From an uncultured Chloracidobacterium sp. (lineage in GTDB: Bacteria; Acidobacteriota; Blastocatellia; Pyrinomonadales; Pyrinomonadaceae): a stretch of DNA of 64,000 nucleotides. Below the pieces are notes generated by a model. The model was not told where the DNA came from. It ran no database searches and saw only the letters and a list, made by a program, of their open reading frames with translations. Of the stretch, positions 43,701 through 52,776 are shown piece by piece. The position numbers were made by a program, and so were the translations under genes. The stretch lies in contig CALDGX010000049.1 of the NCBI GenBank assembly GCA_937941715.1, forward strand, positions 31,893 to 95,892. The letters run 5' to 3'. Position 1 is the stretch's first letter; each line of letters opens with the position of its first letter.

Positions 43701-44122
43701 ATCGAGACCTTATCAGCCTGGCGTTTGCGCCGGACGGAAAATCTAAGATCCACGCCGCCCGCACCGTTGGCCGAAGCGGTGACTTTGACCTCGGCTACTT
43801 TATTTGTGCGATAAAGTGCCTCGATCGAATCATGGATCCGCGGCGCCGAATACGACGCTCCGACGCGGTCCTTGACGATCATCAAAAACGGTTCAGCGGC
43901 AGGCACGTTAGGTTGTCCGCCGTCGACGATCACCTCAAGTTTCTCGATCAAGCGCCGCTCATACCGAGCCTGTGCAGATACCGTCCCGGCGAGCGGGCCG
44001 ATCAAGATGAACATCGCCGCGAATACGAGGCAGAGCTCGAGTGTACGGCCGCGGGCTCCATACACAACGTTGTATTTGTTCGCTGCGGCTATATTCGTCA
44101 ACGATCGATCACCAAAACTCAA
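40772..44122 (-). CDS. tamA: BamA/TamA-family outer-membrane assembly protein
   Basis: 1116 residues, larger than E. coli TamA (577) or BamA (810). An export signal about residues 28-51 ends in VSAQ. A chain of about six POTRA-like domains (60-690) with units such as RGYYRSEVTFE and LGYRDAQVRVIQG is followed by a 16-strand barrel with the conserved RGF in LRGFDFEEAG and a final FRFSQAF with terminal phenylalanine. The gene overlaps tamB upstream as ATGA; TamA and TamB together move autotransporters or lipids across the envelope. The extra POTRA units and odd size argue for an envelope-assembly machine specific to this lineage. Confidence 0.9.
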   Translation of the reverse strand: MSFGDRSLTNIAAANKYNVVYGARGRTLELCLVFAAMFILIGPLAGTVSAQARYERRLIEKLEVIVDGGQPNVPAAEPFLMIVKDRVGASYSAPRIHDSIEALYRTNKVAEVKVTASANGAGGVDLRFSVRRKRQADKVSIVLGNFSDKTITEQELLFKLDLLSPGTTITEQNLRNNADQILDYLRERGYYRSEVTFEQTPLQGENSVAVVFNVVPGEQAKVEEFKIDIAGLERPIPPKLIKLTQGAPFTREALARDINSLRAFLKKQDLTAPELDDPRVSYDSDKNTITLSLRGKVGPIVKITVESDAGKVGEATLDRILPLRREGTLDYAAIVEGERRLENYFQEKGYFFANVTPVCSVEPPLAGDGVDAIPNNTEVLCSNLGTVDLEGRTVTINYQAKTNRKLRLLSLRLRGTDRLPIEEIRTVLESQEANLLGVIPLFGYGRGFTSLSILERDAATIRSLLNELGYRDAQVRVIQGVSPNGEDLIITFQVEDGPPSIIDDVAVTGNKAFTADALLAKVPNLKGREYSRAKVRNAVKELAEFYSIEGYFDARVSSSIVEGELAPGSDKRTLKVEFKIESEGRRVVINRVLVNGVNDTKPRAILKASRLKPGQFLRAADIYGTEQNLYATDAFDRVEIKAQPAGDTANGDRASDVIINVNEQPPRLLTYGGGFSTDLGANGFFDIRHVNLLGNLWQGGARMRWSQRQQLVQFDFINPRFLGDGEGRFAPLTFSAQYQRDSTVTRFFRSAFDKGTFGVVQRVDANGTPIDTFGNPTGSPTINRLSVSAETSRTLSRKKRSIIFGRYRFEDVRLSNIESLLIKDLLTPDARVRISGFGFTYVRDTRENCSVRSSLLELIAKGEPGDRCRYNASDPTRGSYITAEYNVSIPQLGANIGFQKFQASYNFYYTFPQLKNTTIAGRAILGLATVFSATNRFNNAQFPDLNNILPVSERFFAGGANTLRGFDFEEAGPRVVIVPQGTFLNSAGNSVYLTPFTVPFGGNAMAVINLEARVPVSRSIRFVPFYDGGNVFRRIGDIFNPPDVPANDVFRQNLRALWTHTAGIGLRLKTPVGGEFAVDYGRLLNPPRFLIPQTAGPNAIYQLRQDQIHFRFSQAF

Positions 44123-47100
44123 AATCTCTTTCTAAACCTTATTTCAAAACTAAAATTGTCGCGGTTGCGTGTTACGTTGCTCAATGAACGCTGCTCGTAC
44201 TGTGCGACGAACGAGAGTTTGTTCGAAACACGGTACTCAAGCGCTAAAACCTGATTCTGATCCTGCGATAAGTTGGTTGAATACGTGACGCGCAGATTGT
44301 TATTTATCTGGCGCCCGACGGTCAGGCGGGCTGACGGATTCAATTGTTGGCCCGAGATGATCGGGTCGATCTCGAACACGTTAAGGCCAAACAGCTTGTC
44401 AGTCGCACGTCGGGCCGGATTATTTATGATCGAATCGGTCAGAATTTCGGCCGCCGTATTTATTCCGGTCTGCGCAAGCGTCGGGATCCCGCCGGCGGTG
44501 TTTGTCAGTGCCCCGGTCGTTATTAGCGAAACAACGTCGGCCTGCGGCAATGCCGGGCTTGATCGCAGCGTCGCCGTCAGCAGCTCGGTGTCGTTGAGCG
44601 GACCGGCGAGATTGACAAATATCTGATAGCCGCCGATCTCGGTTTCAGCCTGCAGATTTATGACCGGTTCGATCTCGGTATTCGGCGGAAATTCCAAAAC
44701 ACCGCGTTGAACATCGTATCGGTCCTTTCGATAAAAAAGCGTACCGCTATTGGCTGTAATGCGGCCCGACAACTGCGGATTATTGGCGTCGCCGGTTAGT
44801 GCAAGCGCGACCGAGGCCGTAAGGTCCGCGATGTTATTGCGGACGACGAGCGCGTCGCGGCCCTCGATGACCAGATCGAATCGCGGGGCCGAGACGGTCG
44901 AGGCACCGGCCGAAAGCGAAGTGTCGCGGCGGGCACCGACGACATTGGCCAGATCGATGTCCTTCGAGTACAGGCTCCGCTTGGCATACACGCGGCCGCC
45001 GATCGTTATCTGCAGATTGTCCTTATCGTTTCGCCTGATCCCGGTGATCTCTAGTCTTGCGTCACCCGTGGTCAAAAAGTCCTTTGGCAGCGGCACAGTT
45101 ACACTGTCGCCGTTTACATTTACGCGAAACGACCTGACAGAAAGGCCGTTGAGCACGGCTCCGCCGGAGCCGGCAAATTTACCGCCGCCGAGATAACCCG
45201 ACGCCTCTTCGATCTCCGCCTGGTTCGATGTGAAAATGACCCGGGAATTAACGCGGTCAAATGTCAGGCGGTCGGAGCCGATGAATGTAGCGATCGCCGC
45301 GTTTTCAGCCTTGGCCGAGCCCGAAAGCCGCGCGGTCAGATTCGGGCCCGAATAGCGAACGGCAACATCGGCAAACCCCGCAAAAAATATATCCGTCGCC
45401 GCCAGATTTAGCAGCGTCAGGTTGATACGGCCGTCAACCGAAAGGTCGTTAACACCCTCGTCGACGAGAGCCTTGCGGCCGCTTATGGTCATATTTGAAC
45501 CGCCGCCCGCAAATTTTGCGTTCTCAAATACGACCTCGCGGGTGTTGAATCGGATCATGATCGGCTCGACCGCCGCGAGCGGATTTTCCTGGACTGTCAT
45601 CGCCAATTGCGTGAACGACGCCGTCCCGGTCAATCGGGAACCTGTGTAGATGAACTCGCCCTTGTCATTCTTTTCGCGCAGATTGCCGCCAAATTCGATC
45701 TTTCCGGTACCGGTACCTGTTATCGGCACACCCTTGAGTTGCGGCACAAAAGCGAGGTACGGCGAGATCGGGCTCTGATCAAAGACGGTCGACACGCTAA
45801 ACGGAAACTCGTCCTGATCGAATCTGATCGAGGCATCTATCACCTGCTTACGCCCTTCGAGATCTGCCATTAGGGCTGCCGTCAGTACCGAATTTTCGGT
45901 CTTGGTACTGATAAGGACCTCGCCGAAGGGATTTTCGCCGATATACACACCCTTTGCCCCGCCGGCAAGTTCAATCATATAAGTCGTAGGGCTATCTAAC
46001 TTGCCCGAAGCCCGGCCGGCGAGATCGACCGAACCGGTGATAGCCGGAACATTGTCATTCTTTGGCAGGATCGATAGGACCAGCGGCAGCGGAATATCCT
46101 CGCCAAGTATCTGGAAATCGAAATCCTTCAACTGCCGGTCGTATGATCCCTTCGCGTTCAGCGAGCCCTCACCGATCCGGATCTCGCCGGTCTCGACCTC
46201 GATCGACGTACCGCGAAATACCGCCTTTGCCCTTAGATCATCAAAATTTTGCGCCGCGATGACGCCTTCCCTCGACACCAGGTCGATATTTCCCTGAGCG
46301 TTGTCCGGCAGCCCCTTGATATCCACCGTGCCGGACGTTTTGCCGCTAAGGTCGCGGATCCGTTCAGGCAGAACGATCGGCAGTGCGGCAAGTAGATTGC
46401 TGGTATTGACGCCGTTCAGCTTGGCTTGTATCGCAACGCTGTTTGGCTTGCCGAACGGGACTATCAGTGTAAAGTCCGCCGAACCTCCGGCGGGTTCGGA
46501 CAGCTTTCCGTTCGCCAGCCTAAAATCATCACCGTTGACGCCAACGTCAGCCGTGAGCTGGCCAAGCGGGCGGCCACGCATCGAGACAAGTTCGATCGAT
46601 GCCTTGCCGTCAACGTCGGGCGAATAGAGATTGCCTTTCAAATTTCCGGCAAAGCTCAGGCGGCCGGCGACATCGACCTCGAGATCGTTCAGTTCGCGTT
46701 CGACGTCAGGGGCGAGGCCCGTCACTTCAAATAACCGCTTTATTTCGGCAGCGTCGGTCGAACTGACCCGCAGTCCTAGGTCGGACTCCTCAGCCCGAAG
46801 GTCAAAACGGCCCGATGCGGTCATCTCGCTCTTGCCGGTAAACAAACGCGCCTTTGAGATGTCGAATAGCCCGCGTACCGCCGAAAGCGAGACTTCGCCG
46901 TTGACCGGCACCATTCCGCGTTCGGCCGTACCGGCATTGGCGGTTATTGCGGCATCGACAGTGCCGGAGACAGTGCTGAGATCAGTACCGTCAAACGTCA
47001 GCATGACGGTCCCGTTAGTGTTTCCCTCGATCGGGACCACGCGGCCGCTCTGAAGCGCCGCGAGCTTTGAAAGGTCAAGCGACGTGAACGACGCATCGAC

Positions 47101-49239
47101 GTGAGATCGCGTCCGCGAATTGAAGCCGATCGTCACATTCCCGATCATTTCGCCGTCCATAACGCGGGCGTTGAGTTGGTCGAGCAATGCCCGGTCATTA
47201 TTGATATCCACCTTCGCGGTCGCTGAACCGAGAGCGACGGTGCCGATCATGCCGCCGCCGATACTCATATCGGCAGTCGCCCGATAACGGCCCGAACGCT
47301 CGACGACAAATACTGGCCGGTTGATCTTGACCGCCTCGAGCTGCCCGCATTCGCTGAGTGACCTTGTCCGCTTCAGGGCGACATTACCGGCATCAATGTC
47401 ACCCGACCGCCCCTCGATCGTGCCGTTTCGGATCGTCAGACGGACACCCGCAATATTCAGACTGCCGAGCACCGCCGATCCCGTATCAAGCCGAGCGACC
47501 CTTAACCGGTCGGAATAGATCACTGTGCCCGCGGACGTGTCTTCGAGCGTGGCGAGCGGCGTTTCGACGCCGCTGACGGCCACGCCATTGGCGTCGATGC
47601 TAGATGCTTTCAGATCCTCGGCCGATAAACCGACATTGCCCGTGCGCACGTCGATGTCCAGCTTGCTTGCCGAAACGTCCTTTAGCTTGGCATCCTTGGT
47701 CTCGGCCGTCTGCGACCTTATTCCCTTGATAGCGATCGTCGTGCGGCCCGTCACGCCTTTGACATCGACTCCGCTAGAGGTCATGCCGTTAAGGCGATAA
47801 TCCTTGGTCACATAGGCGTTTGCAGAGACGTTCGGCGACGAAATATCGATGCCGCCGTCGATCAGTTTGAGCTTCATCTGACGCGCCCGCAGATCGATCA
47901 ACTCGGTATCACCGATCGAAAATCGCTGTGCCCGTCCGTTTCCCACTTCAGCCCGGAACTGACGGTCCTTATACTCTGCCAACGCATCCGACAAAAATAG
48001 TCCGCCGAGCGACAGCGACTTTGACTTGGCCGCGATCGCCTGCAATTCGCCGAACCATCGAAAGTCCGTACCGGTGCCGCGAACATTTCCGGTCAGCTTC
48101 GGAAAATCTACCTGAAAATCCTCAAATGTCAGCATTTCCGCCACAGCCGTGCCGTTGGCAGTGTAATTCTCATTGGTCCCTTCGACCGTCGCGGCGACAT
48201 TGGCGGCCCGAAGATAAACGCCGCCGGCACGGATCGCCTGCGAATCCGCATTTCCCTCGACGCGATACTCCTCGCCGCGGCCGGTCACCTTGCCCTTAAA
48301 GTTGCCGACTCCGCGAAGCGCCGAGCCGGGCGAAACAAAATTTGATATCTGCGTGATGTCCAGCGATGACTCGGCCTGTAGTTCGTATCGCGGATCGGCC
48401 CAATCACGGATCGTCCCGGTCAGGCTCGCCTGGCCGACCGGTGTATTTACACGAACATCCGTTAGATCAGCACCGTTCTTATCGGCGACACCGATGGCGC
48501 GCACATCGATATTCTCGATCTGACGATCTTCGTATTTTAGGTTTGAGTCCTTGGAGTAAAGGTCAAAACCGAAGCGTTTGGTTTCTGCTGCGGCGCCCGC
48601 TGAGGCGTTTTCCGGAGAGATCGAGATCGTCAGTTCCCTCGCGTCGCCGCCAATTCGACGCGAAAGGTCACCGAAATGAATTACGCTGTCAGTGATATTT
48701 ACCCGGACTGAATCGTATCTAAAATTTACCGAAGAACCGCGTTCGTCCTCAATGAATTTCAGATTTGAGAAATTAGAGCGGCCGTTCTCGTCAAATTTGA
48801 CCCAGATCTCGGCACCGCTGATATTTGTCGCGTCGAGGCTGATATCGCGGGTCAGCTTCCACGCCAAAAGGTCGAGCACCGTCATCTCAAGCCGTAAGTC
48901 ACGGACAAAGAAAAGTCGATCGCCTGTCAGCTTGTCCCTAAAGGTCGCGTTACGCATCTCGAGCGTCATCGGCGAGGCTGTCACGCGAAATGATTCCGGC
49001 TCGAAGGCGATACCGATCTGATCGAGCTTGGAGGTCAACTGGCCCTTGATGTAACCGTCAAAAACACCGACGCCGTAGAGCACAAATACGGTGACGCCGA
49101 CGGCCAGGACCGCCAAAGCGCCGATACCGAGCATCGTCAGCATCGCTCGCCGGACGGGCCGGGGCCTAGCGGGCGGCGTGTTCGCACCGCCCTCCGGATT
49201 ATCCTCGCCCGACTGATTTTCGATCTTGTCGTCTGCCAT
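44119..49239 (-). CDS. tamB: TamB-like translocation/assembly (AsmA/DUF490) protein
   Basis: 1706 residues. A cytoplasmic acidic/proline stretch (1-30) and one membrane helix (about 35-58, LGIGALAVLAVGVTVFVLYG) anchor it in the inner membrane. The rest is the long beta-rich periplasmic groove, and the last about 400 residues are the DUF490/TamB domain with SLSAGASTVSAPRFDL, YDVQRGVLEFPPNTEIEPVI, PQADVVSLITTGALTNTA and the closing RFRKRF. It is longer than E. coli TamB (1259). TamB-type proteins bridge the envelope and are now thought to carry phospholipids. The start at 49239 follows the ribBX stop by 25 bases. Same operon as tamA. Confidence 0.9.
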   Translation of the reverse strand: MADDKIENQSGEDNPEGGANTPPARPRPVRRAMLTMLGIGALAVLAVGVTVFVLYGVGVFDGYIKGQLTSKLDQIGIAFEPESFRVTASPMTLEMRNATFRDKLTGDRLFFVRDLRLEMTVLDLLAWKLTRDISLDATNISGAEIWVKFDENGRSNFSNLKFIEDERGSSVNFRYDSVRVNITDSVIHFGDLSRRIGGDARELTISISPENASAGAAAETKRFGFDLYSKDSNLKYEDRQIENIDVRAIGVADKNGADLTDVRVNTPVGQASLTGTIRDWADPRYELQAESSLDITQISNFVSPGSALRGVGNFKGKVTGRGEEYRVEGNADSQAIRAGGVYLRAANVAATVEGTNENYTANGTAVAEMLTFEDFQVDFPKLTGNVRGTGTDFRWFGELQAIAAKSKSLSLGGLFLSDALAEYKDRQFRAEVGNGRAQRFSIGDTELIDLRARQMKLKLIDGGIDISSPNVSANAYVTKDYRLNGMTSSGVDVKGVTGRTTIAIKGIRSQTAETKDAKLKDVSASKLDIDVRTGNVGLSAEDLKASSIDANGVAVSGVETPLATLEDTSAGTVIYSDRLRVARLDTGSAVLGSLNIAGVRLTIRNGTIEGRSGDIDAGNVALKRTRSLSECGQLEAVKINRPVFVVERSGRYRATADMSIGGGMIGTVALGSATAKVDINNDRALLDQLNARVMDGEMIGNVTIGFNSRTRSHVDASFTSLDLSKLAALQSGRVVPIEGNTNGTVMLTFDGTDLSTVSGTVDAAITANAGTAERGMVPVNGEVSLSAVRGLFDISKARLFTGKSEMTASGRFDLRAEESDLGLRVSSTDAAEIKRLFEVTGLAPDVERELNDLEVDVAGRLSFAGNLKGNLYSPDVDGKASIELVSMRGRPLGQLTADVGVNGDDFRLANGKLSEPAGGSADFTLIVPFGKPNSVAIQAKLNGVNTSNLLAALPIVLPERIRDLSGKTSGTVDIKGLPDNAQGNIDLVSREGVIAAQNFDDLRAKAVFRGTSIEVETGEIRIGEGSLNAKGSYDRQLKDFDFQILGEDIPLPLVLSILPKNDNVPAITGSVDLAGRASGKLDSPTTYMIELAGGAKGVYIGENPFGEVLISTKTENSVLTAALMADLEGRKQVIDASIRFDQDEFPFSVSTVFDQSPISPYLAFVPQLKGVPITGTGTGKIEFGGNLREKNDKGEFIYTGSRLTGTASFTQLAMTVQENPLAAVEPIMIRFNTREVVFENAKFAGGGSNMTISGRKALVDEGVNDLSVDGRINLTLLNLAATDIFFAGFADVAVRYSGPNLTARLSGSAKAENAAIATFIGSDRLTFDRVNSRVIFTSNQAEIEEASGYLGGGKFAGSGGAVLNGLSVRSFRVNVNGDSVTVPLPKDFLTTGDARLEITGIRRNDKDNLQITIGGRVYAKRSLYSKDIDLANVVGARRDTSLSAGASTVSAPRFDLVIEGRDALVVRNNIADLTASVALALTGDANNPQLSGRITANSGTLFYRKDRYDVQRGVLEFPPNTEIEPVINLQAETEIGGYQIFVNLAGPLNDTELLTATLRSSPALPQADVVSLITTGALTNTAGGIPTLAQTGINTAAEILTDSIINNPARRATDKLFGLNVFEIDPIISGQQLNPSARLTVGRQINNNLRVTYSTNLSQDQNQVLALEYRVSNKLSFVAQYEQRSLSNVTRNRDNFSFEIRFRKRF

Positions 49240-49264
49240 TCGATCGTGTCTTCGAAGCGTTCGG

Positions 49265-50392
49265 TCAGAGGCCGACAGTCTCAACTATTTCGAGATCAAA
49301 TGCCTCGATCGCCGAGAACCGCGGCGGATGATTGGTCAAGAGTTTTATGCGTTTGAGCCCGAGATCGCTCAAGATCTGGGCACCAATGCCGTAATCGTGA
49401 GTTTTGCCGTATCCGGTCTGCTGTTTGGCGGTGGCAAGATCGAGCCCTTGTTCCTGCATCAGTTTGTAGGTCCTGAGCTGATTTACAAGGTCAAGATTGT
49501 TCTCACGCTGCCGCAAATAAAGGATCACGCCGCGGCCCGCCGCCGCGATCTGGTTGAGCGACGAACGTATCGCCGCCGATGCCTCGCCGATGTTCGATCC
49601 AAACATCGCAAAGGTAATATTCTCTGTTTGGACGCGAACCAGCGTCTCGACAGTTGTATCGGAAACGTCACCCATGACAAACGCGACATGCGTCTCACCG
49701 TTTATCTGGTTTTCGTAAACGATCGCCCGCCACGTTCCTGTATCGCTGGGCAGCTCCGATTCGACGACGCGCTTGACCAATTTTTCCTTCTGTACACGGT
49801 ATCGGACAAGATCGGCGACCGAGATGATCTTGAGCCCGTGCTTGGCGGCAAATACCTCGAGTTCCGGCATACGTGCCATCGTGCCGTCGTCATTCATTAT
49901 TTCGCAGATGACCGCGGCCGGCGTGAGGCCCGCGATCTTGGCGATATCGACGCTGGCCTCAGTCTGGCCGACGCGGACGAGCACGCCGCCGCGTTTAGCC
50001 CTGAGCGGAAAAACGTGGCCCGGCCGGGCAAGGTCCGCCGCCCTTGATGCCGGATCGACCGCCTTGAGTATTGTCGTCGCTCGGTCAGCGGCCGAAATAC
50101 CGGTCGTCACGCCTTCGCGCGCCTCGATCGAGATCGTGAAAGCGGTGCCCATGCTCGACGTATTGTCAGATGTCTGCGGTATTAGCTGAAGCTCTTCGCA
50201 ACGCTCTTCCGTGAGCGGCAGACAGATCAGGCCGCGGCCGTGGGTCGCCATAAAATTGATGATCTCCGGCGTGACCTTTTCGGCGGCGCAGACCAGGTCG
50301 CCCTCGTTTTCACGGTCTTCGTCGTCGACAATAATGATCATCTTGCCGTCGCGGATGTCCTTGACGGCGTCTTCGATTGAGGATAGGGACAT
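49265..50392 (-). CDS. ribB: RibBX-type 3,4-dihydroxy-2-butanone 4-phosphate synthase with degenerate RibA domain
   Basis: 375 residues. The N-terminal RibB domain (about 1-205) has DDEDRENEGDL, THGRGLICLPLT, a TGISAADRATT loop and PGHVFPL, so it should convert ribulose 5-phosphate to the riboflavin precursor. The C-terminal half is RibA (GTP cyclohydrolase II) like in GYGKTHDYGIGAQIL and RGVILYLRQ, but the zinc site, normally C...CDC after the FGS turn, reads FGSNIGEASAAI with no cysteine. Such RibBX proteins are known to lack cyclohydrolase activity. No FMN riboswitch was found upstream. The start at 50392 follows homology; it lies upstream of tamB on the same strand. Confidence 0.9.
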   Translation of the reverse strand: MSLSSIEDAVKDIRDGKMIIIVDDEDRENEGDLVCAAEKVTPEIINFMATHGRGLICLPLTEERCEELQLIPQTSDNTSSMGTAFTISIEAREGVTTGISAADRATTILKAVDPASRAADLARPGHVFPLRAKRGGVLVRVGQTEASVDIAKIAGLTPAAVICEIMNDDGTMARMPELEVFAAKHGLKIISVADLVRYRVQKEKLVKRVVESELPSDTGTWRAIVYENQINGETHVAFVMGDVSDTTVETLVRVQTENITFAMFGSNIGEASAAIRSSLNQIAAAGRGVILYLRQRENNLDLVNQLRTYKLMQEQGLDLATAKQQTGYGKTHDYGIGAQILSDLGLKRIKLLTNHPPRFSAIEAFDLEIVETVGL

Positions 50393-50581
50393 TTTTTTCT
50401 GATCGGGCCGCACACTTCGACCGGCCCCGATCATCCTTTGTTAATACCTAAATCTTAACGAATGACGGCGTTTTTTGCTAACAATATCGGTGGCCGCAGC
50501 AGTTGCGGACAGGCACTCGTGTTTCGCCAAAACTGCATTGGTTACTTGTGTTTGCTGATTATGCTGACAAAATAGCAGTTT

Positions 50582-51757
50582 ATGCCCGCGTCCCTTCCGA
50601 CCAATTCAGTGAGGCTCAAGGCCATATTGCACGGCCTTTTTCTGATCTCCGGCACCGTTACCGTGCTGATCGGCCAGGTATTACCGATACTTGCCCGACA
50701 TTACTCGCTCAACGATCTTCAGTTGAGCTTTTATTTTCCCGCGCAGTTCGCGGGTTCGCTGGCCGGTACGTTCCTTACCAGCAGATATGCCCGGCAAGAC
50801 CGATTTTTACATGCGTCGATGGTCGGCGCGGCACTAATGGCGTCGGGCCTGCTTTTGATGAATGTTGATTCGTTCGCGGTTTCGTTGATCGCCTTCTTTT
50901 TGAATGGTATCGGCATCGGCCTCACTTTGCCGGCGATAAATATGACCGTGCTCGAACTCAGCCCGCTCAATACGGCGTCGGCGCTGAGCATACTGAATTT
51001 TTGCTGGGGCGTCGGGGCGATCATCTGTAAACCGTTCGTTGACTTCACCAGTCTCGGAACCAACATATTGCCGACAACGCTCTTACTGGCCGTCCCGATG
51101 TTGGTCGCGACGGCGATGCTTTATTTTCAGCCGACACGGGTAATTGCGCCAGCGGCTGTCGACACGCAACACGAAGACAGCGGCCCGCCGATCTGGACCT
51201 TACCGCTGGCATGGGTGATCGCGCTTTTCAATTTTATCCACGTCGGCTTTGAGAGCGGAATGGGCGGTTGGCTGACGACCTACACCGAGCGCATCGATCA
51301 AACACAGTCCAGCCATTGGCTGTCACCAACACTCATATATTTCTTCTTCTTTGTAGTCGGAAGGGGGTTCGCTCCGCTGCTATTTCGTTTTCTTAACGAA
51401 AACAAAATGCTATTCCTCGGCCTGCTGGTCGTTCTCGGCGGAATGATGGTGACCGTAACGGCGGTGTCTGTTTTGACGCTCGCGATAGGCGCCGCGATCG
51501 CTGGATTTGGCACCTCATGGATCTTTCCGACCAACGTTGCGAGATTTTCCAAGATATTCGGGCCAAGTGCGTCGCGGCGTGCAACGCCCCTGTTTATCTG
51601 CGGTACGCTGGGTGCGGCCGCGTCGACTTGGCTGATAGGTTTTGTCTCGGATCGGACAGGTAACCTGCGGTCGGGAATGTACGTGCTGGTCGCCTGCGTC
51701 GTATTGCTGCTCGCCGTACAGGCGGTGCTCGCCGCACGTCGGCCGACTGAGGCTTAG
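50582..51757 (+). CDS. MFS transporter, FucP-like branch
   Basis: 391 residues with 11-12 membrane helices. Helix 1 IGQVLPILARHYSLNDLQLS and the SLAGTFLTSRYARQDR loop correspond to the loop 2-3 signature in weakened form; LNFCWGVGAIICKPFV (helix 5) and IGFVSDRTG near the end resemble fucose/sugar MFS proteins. The substrate is unknown. It starts 190 bases from ribBX on the opposite strand and its stop overlaps galU by three bases. No ribosome site is obvious; the leader is short. Confidence 0.85.
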   Translation: MPASLPTNSVRLKAILHGLFLISGTVTVLIGQVLPILARHYSLNDLQLSFYFPAQFAGSLAGTFLTSRYARQDRFLHASMVGAALMASGLLLMNVDSFAVSLIAFFLNGIGIGLTLPAINMTVLELSPLNTASALSILNFCWGVGAIICKPFVDFTSLGTNILPTTLLLAVPMLVATAMLYFQPTRVIAPAAVDTQHEDSGPPIWTLPLAWVIALFNFIHVGFESGMGGWLTTYTERIDQTQSSHWLSPTLIYFFFFVVGRGFAPLLFRFLNENKMLFLGLLVVLGGMMVTVTAVSVLTLAIGAAIAGFGTSWIFPTNVARFSKIFGPSASRRATPLFICGTLGAAASTWLIGFVSDRTGNLRSGMYVLVACVVLLLAVQAVLAARRPTEA

Positions 51758-52629
51758 CTGTCGAGATCCAATCCTTTCAGGTACTCGCGAAACTCGCCGC
51801 CGAGATCCTCTCTTTTCAGCGCGTATTCGACCGTTGCGATCAGAAACCCGAGTTTATCACCTGCATCGTGCCGTGCCCCCTCGAGCTTCACCGCATAAAA
51901 TGGCCGCTTTTTGAGCAGTAAACGCATCGCGTCGGTTATCTGTATTTCACCGCCAGCTCCGGGTTTGGTCTGCTCGATCGCCTCAAAAATATCGGGTGTA
52001 AAGATATAGCGCCCGATGATCGCAAGGTCCGACGGTGCGTCGGCGAACGCGGGCTTTTCGACCATGTCCTTGATCCTAAAAACACCGGGTTCGACCTCAT
52101 CAGCGTCGATCACGCCAAATCGCGAGATCGCCTCGCCCTCGACCTGCATGGTCGCGATGACAGGTGCCTGGTACTTTTCAAAGACGTCCATCATCTGCCG
52201 CAGTGCCGGGCGCTCCGCATCGACCACGTCATCTGCAAGCAGTGCCGCAAATGGCTCGTTGCCGACAAAATCTTTCGCCTGATAGATAGCGTGCCCGAGG
52301 CCCAAGGCCTGCTTTTGTCGCGTGTAGCTGATCTTTGCGATATCTGAAATCGCACGGACCTGATCAAACATCTCGCTTTTGCCCTTTTCCTGCAGCAACT
52401 GTTCCAGTTCGAACGAGATGTCAAAATGATTCTCGATCGCACTTTTGTCGCGGCCGGTGATAATGAGTATCGATTCGATCCCGCTCGAGACGGCCTCTTC
52501 GACCGAATACTGGATGAGCGGTTTGTCGACGAGCGGCAGCATCTCCTTGGGCGACGCCTTGGTCGCCGGCAGAAATCTCGTGCCCAATCCGGCAGCTGGA
52601 AAAACGGCTTTGCGAACTTTGTTTGTCAT
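51754..52629 (-). CDS. galU: UTP-glucose-1-phosphate uridylyltransferase
   Basis: GalU makes UDP-glucose from UTP and glucose 1-phosphate for polysaccharides and trehalose. 291 residues. The nucleotide loop AAGLGTRFLPATKASPKEMLPLVDKP, the ADDVV core and EKPAFADAPSDLAIIGRYIF are standard. The ATG at 52629 is preceded by AAGAG and a leader hairpin; a longer in-frame start would swallow that hairpin. A TTGTTT-17 bases-TAAAAT promoter lies further upstream on the minus strand. The 3' end overlaps the convergent MFS gene. Confidence 0.96.
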   Translation of the reverse strand: MTNKVRKAVFPAAGLGTRFLPATKASPKEMLPLVDKPLIQYSVEEAVSSGIESILIITGRDKSAIENHFDISFELEQLLQEKGKSEMFDQVRAISDIAKISYTRQKQALGLGHAIYQAKDFVGNEPFAALLADDVVDAERPALRQMMDVFEKYQAPVIATMQVEGEAISRFGVIDADEVEPGVFRIKDMVEKPAFADAPSDLAIIGRYIFTPDIFEAIEQTKPGAGGEIQITDAMRLLLKKRPFYAVKLEGARHDAGDKLGFLIATVEYALKREDLGGEFREYLKGLDLDS

Positions 52630-52650
52630 AGCTCTTTTGCTAAATTCGAC

Positions 52651-52671
52651 TTGTCTTTCAGTTAAAGACAA
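52651..52671 (-). other. Hairpin in the galU leader
   Basis: Arms TTGTCTTT (52651-52658) and AAAGACAA (52664-52671) with a 5-base loop, ending about 20 bases before the galU start codon on the minus strand. No T-run follows. Confidence 0.5.
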
Positions 52672-52776
52672 ACTTTAGATTTTAGGTCAAAAATGCCCGA
52701 TAAACAAACATTAAAGGTTGTGTCTGGCGAATAAATAGTGCGGAGCGACCACCCGCCAATTTGAAACGGATCAGAA

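Noticed and set aside
50393..50581. Possible FMN riboswitch upstream of ribBX
   Set aside because: None of the conserved RFN-element blocks are present.
52672..52776. Possible T-box leader of serS (and likewise of aspS at 15236-15332)
   Set aside because: No T-box core sequence or specifier stem is visible.
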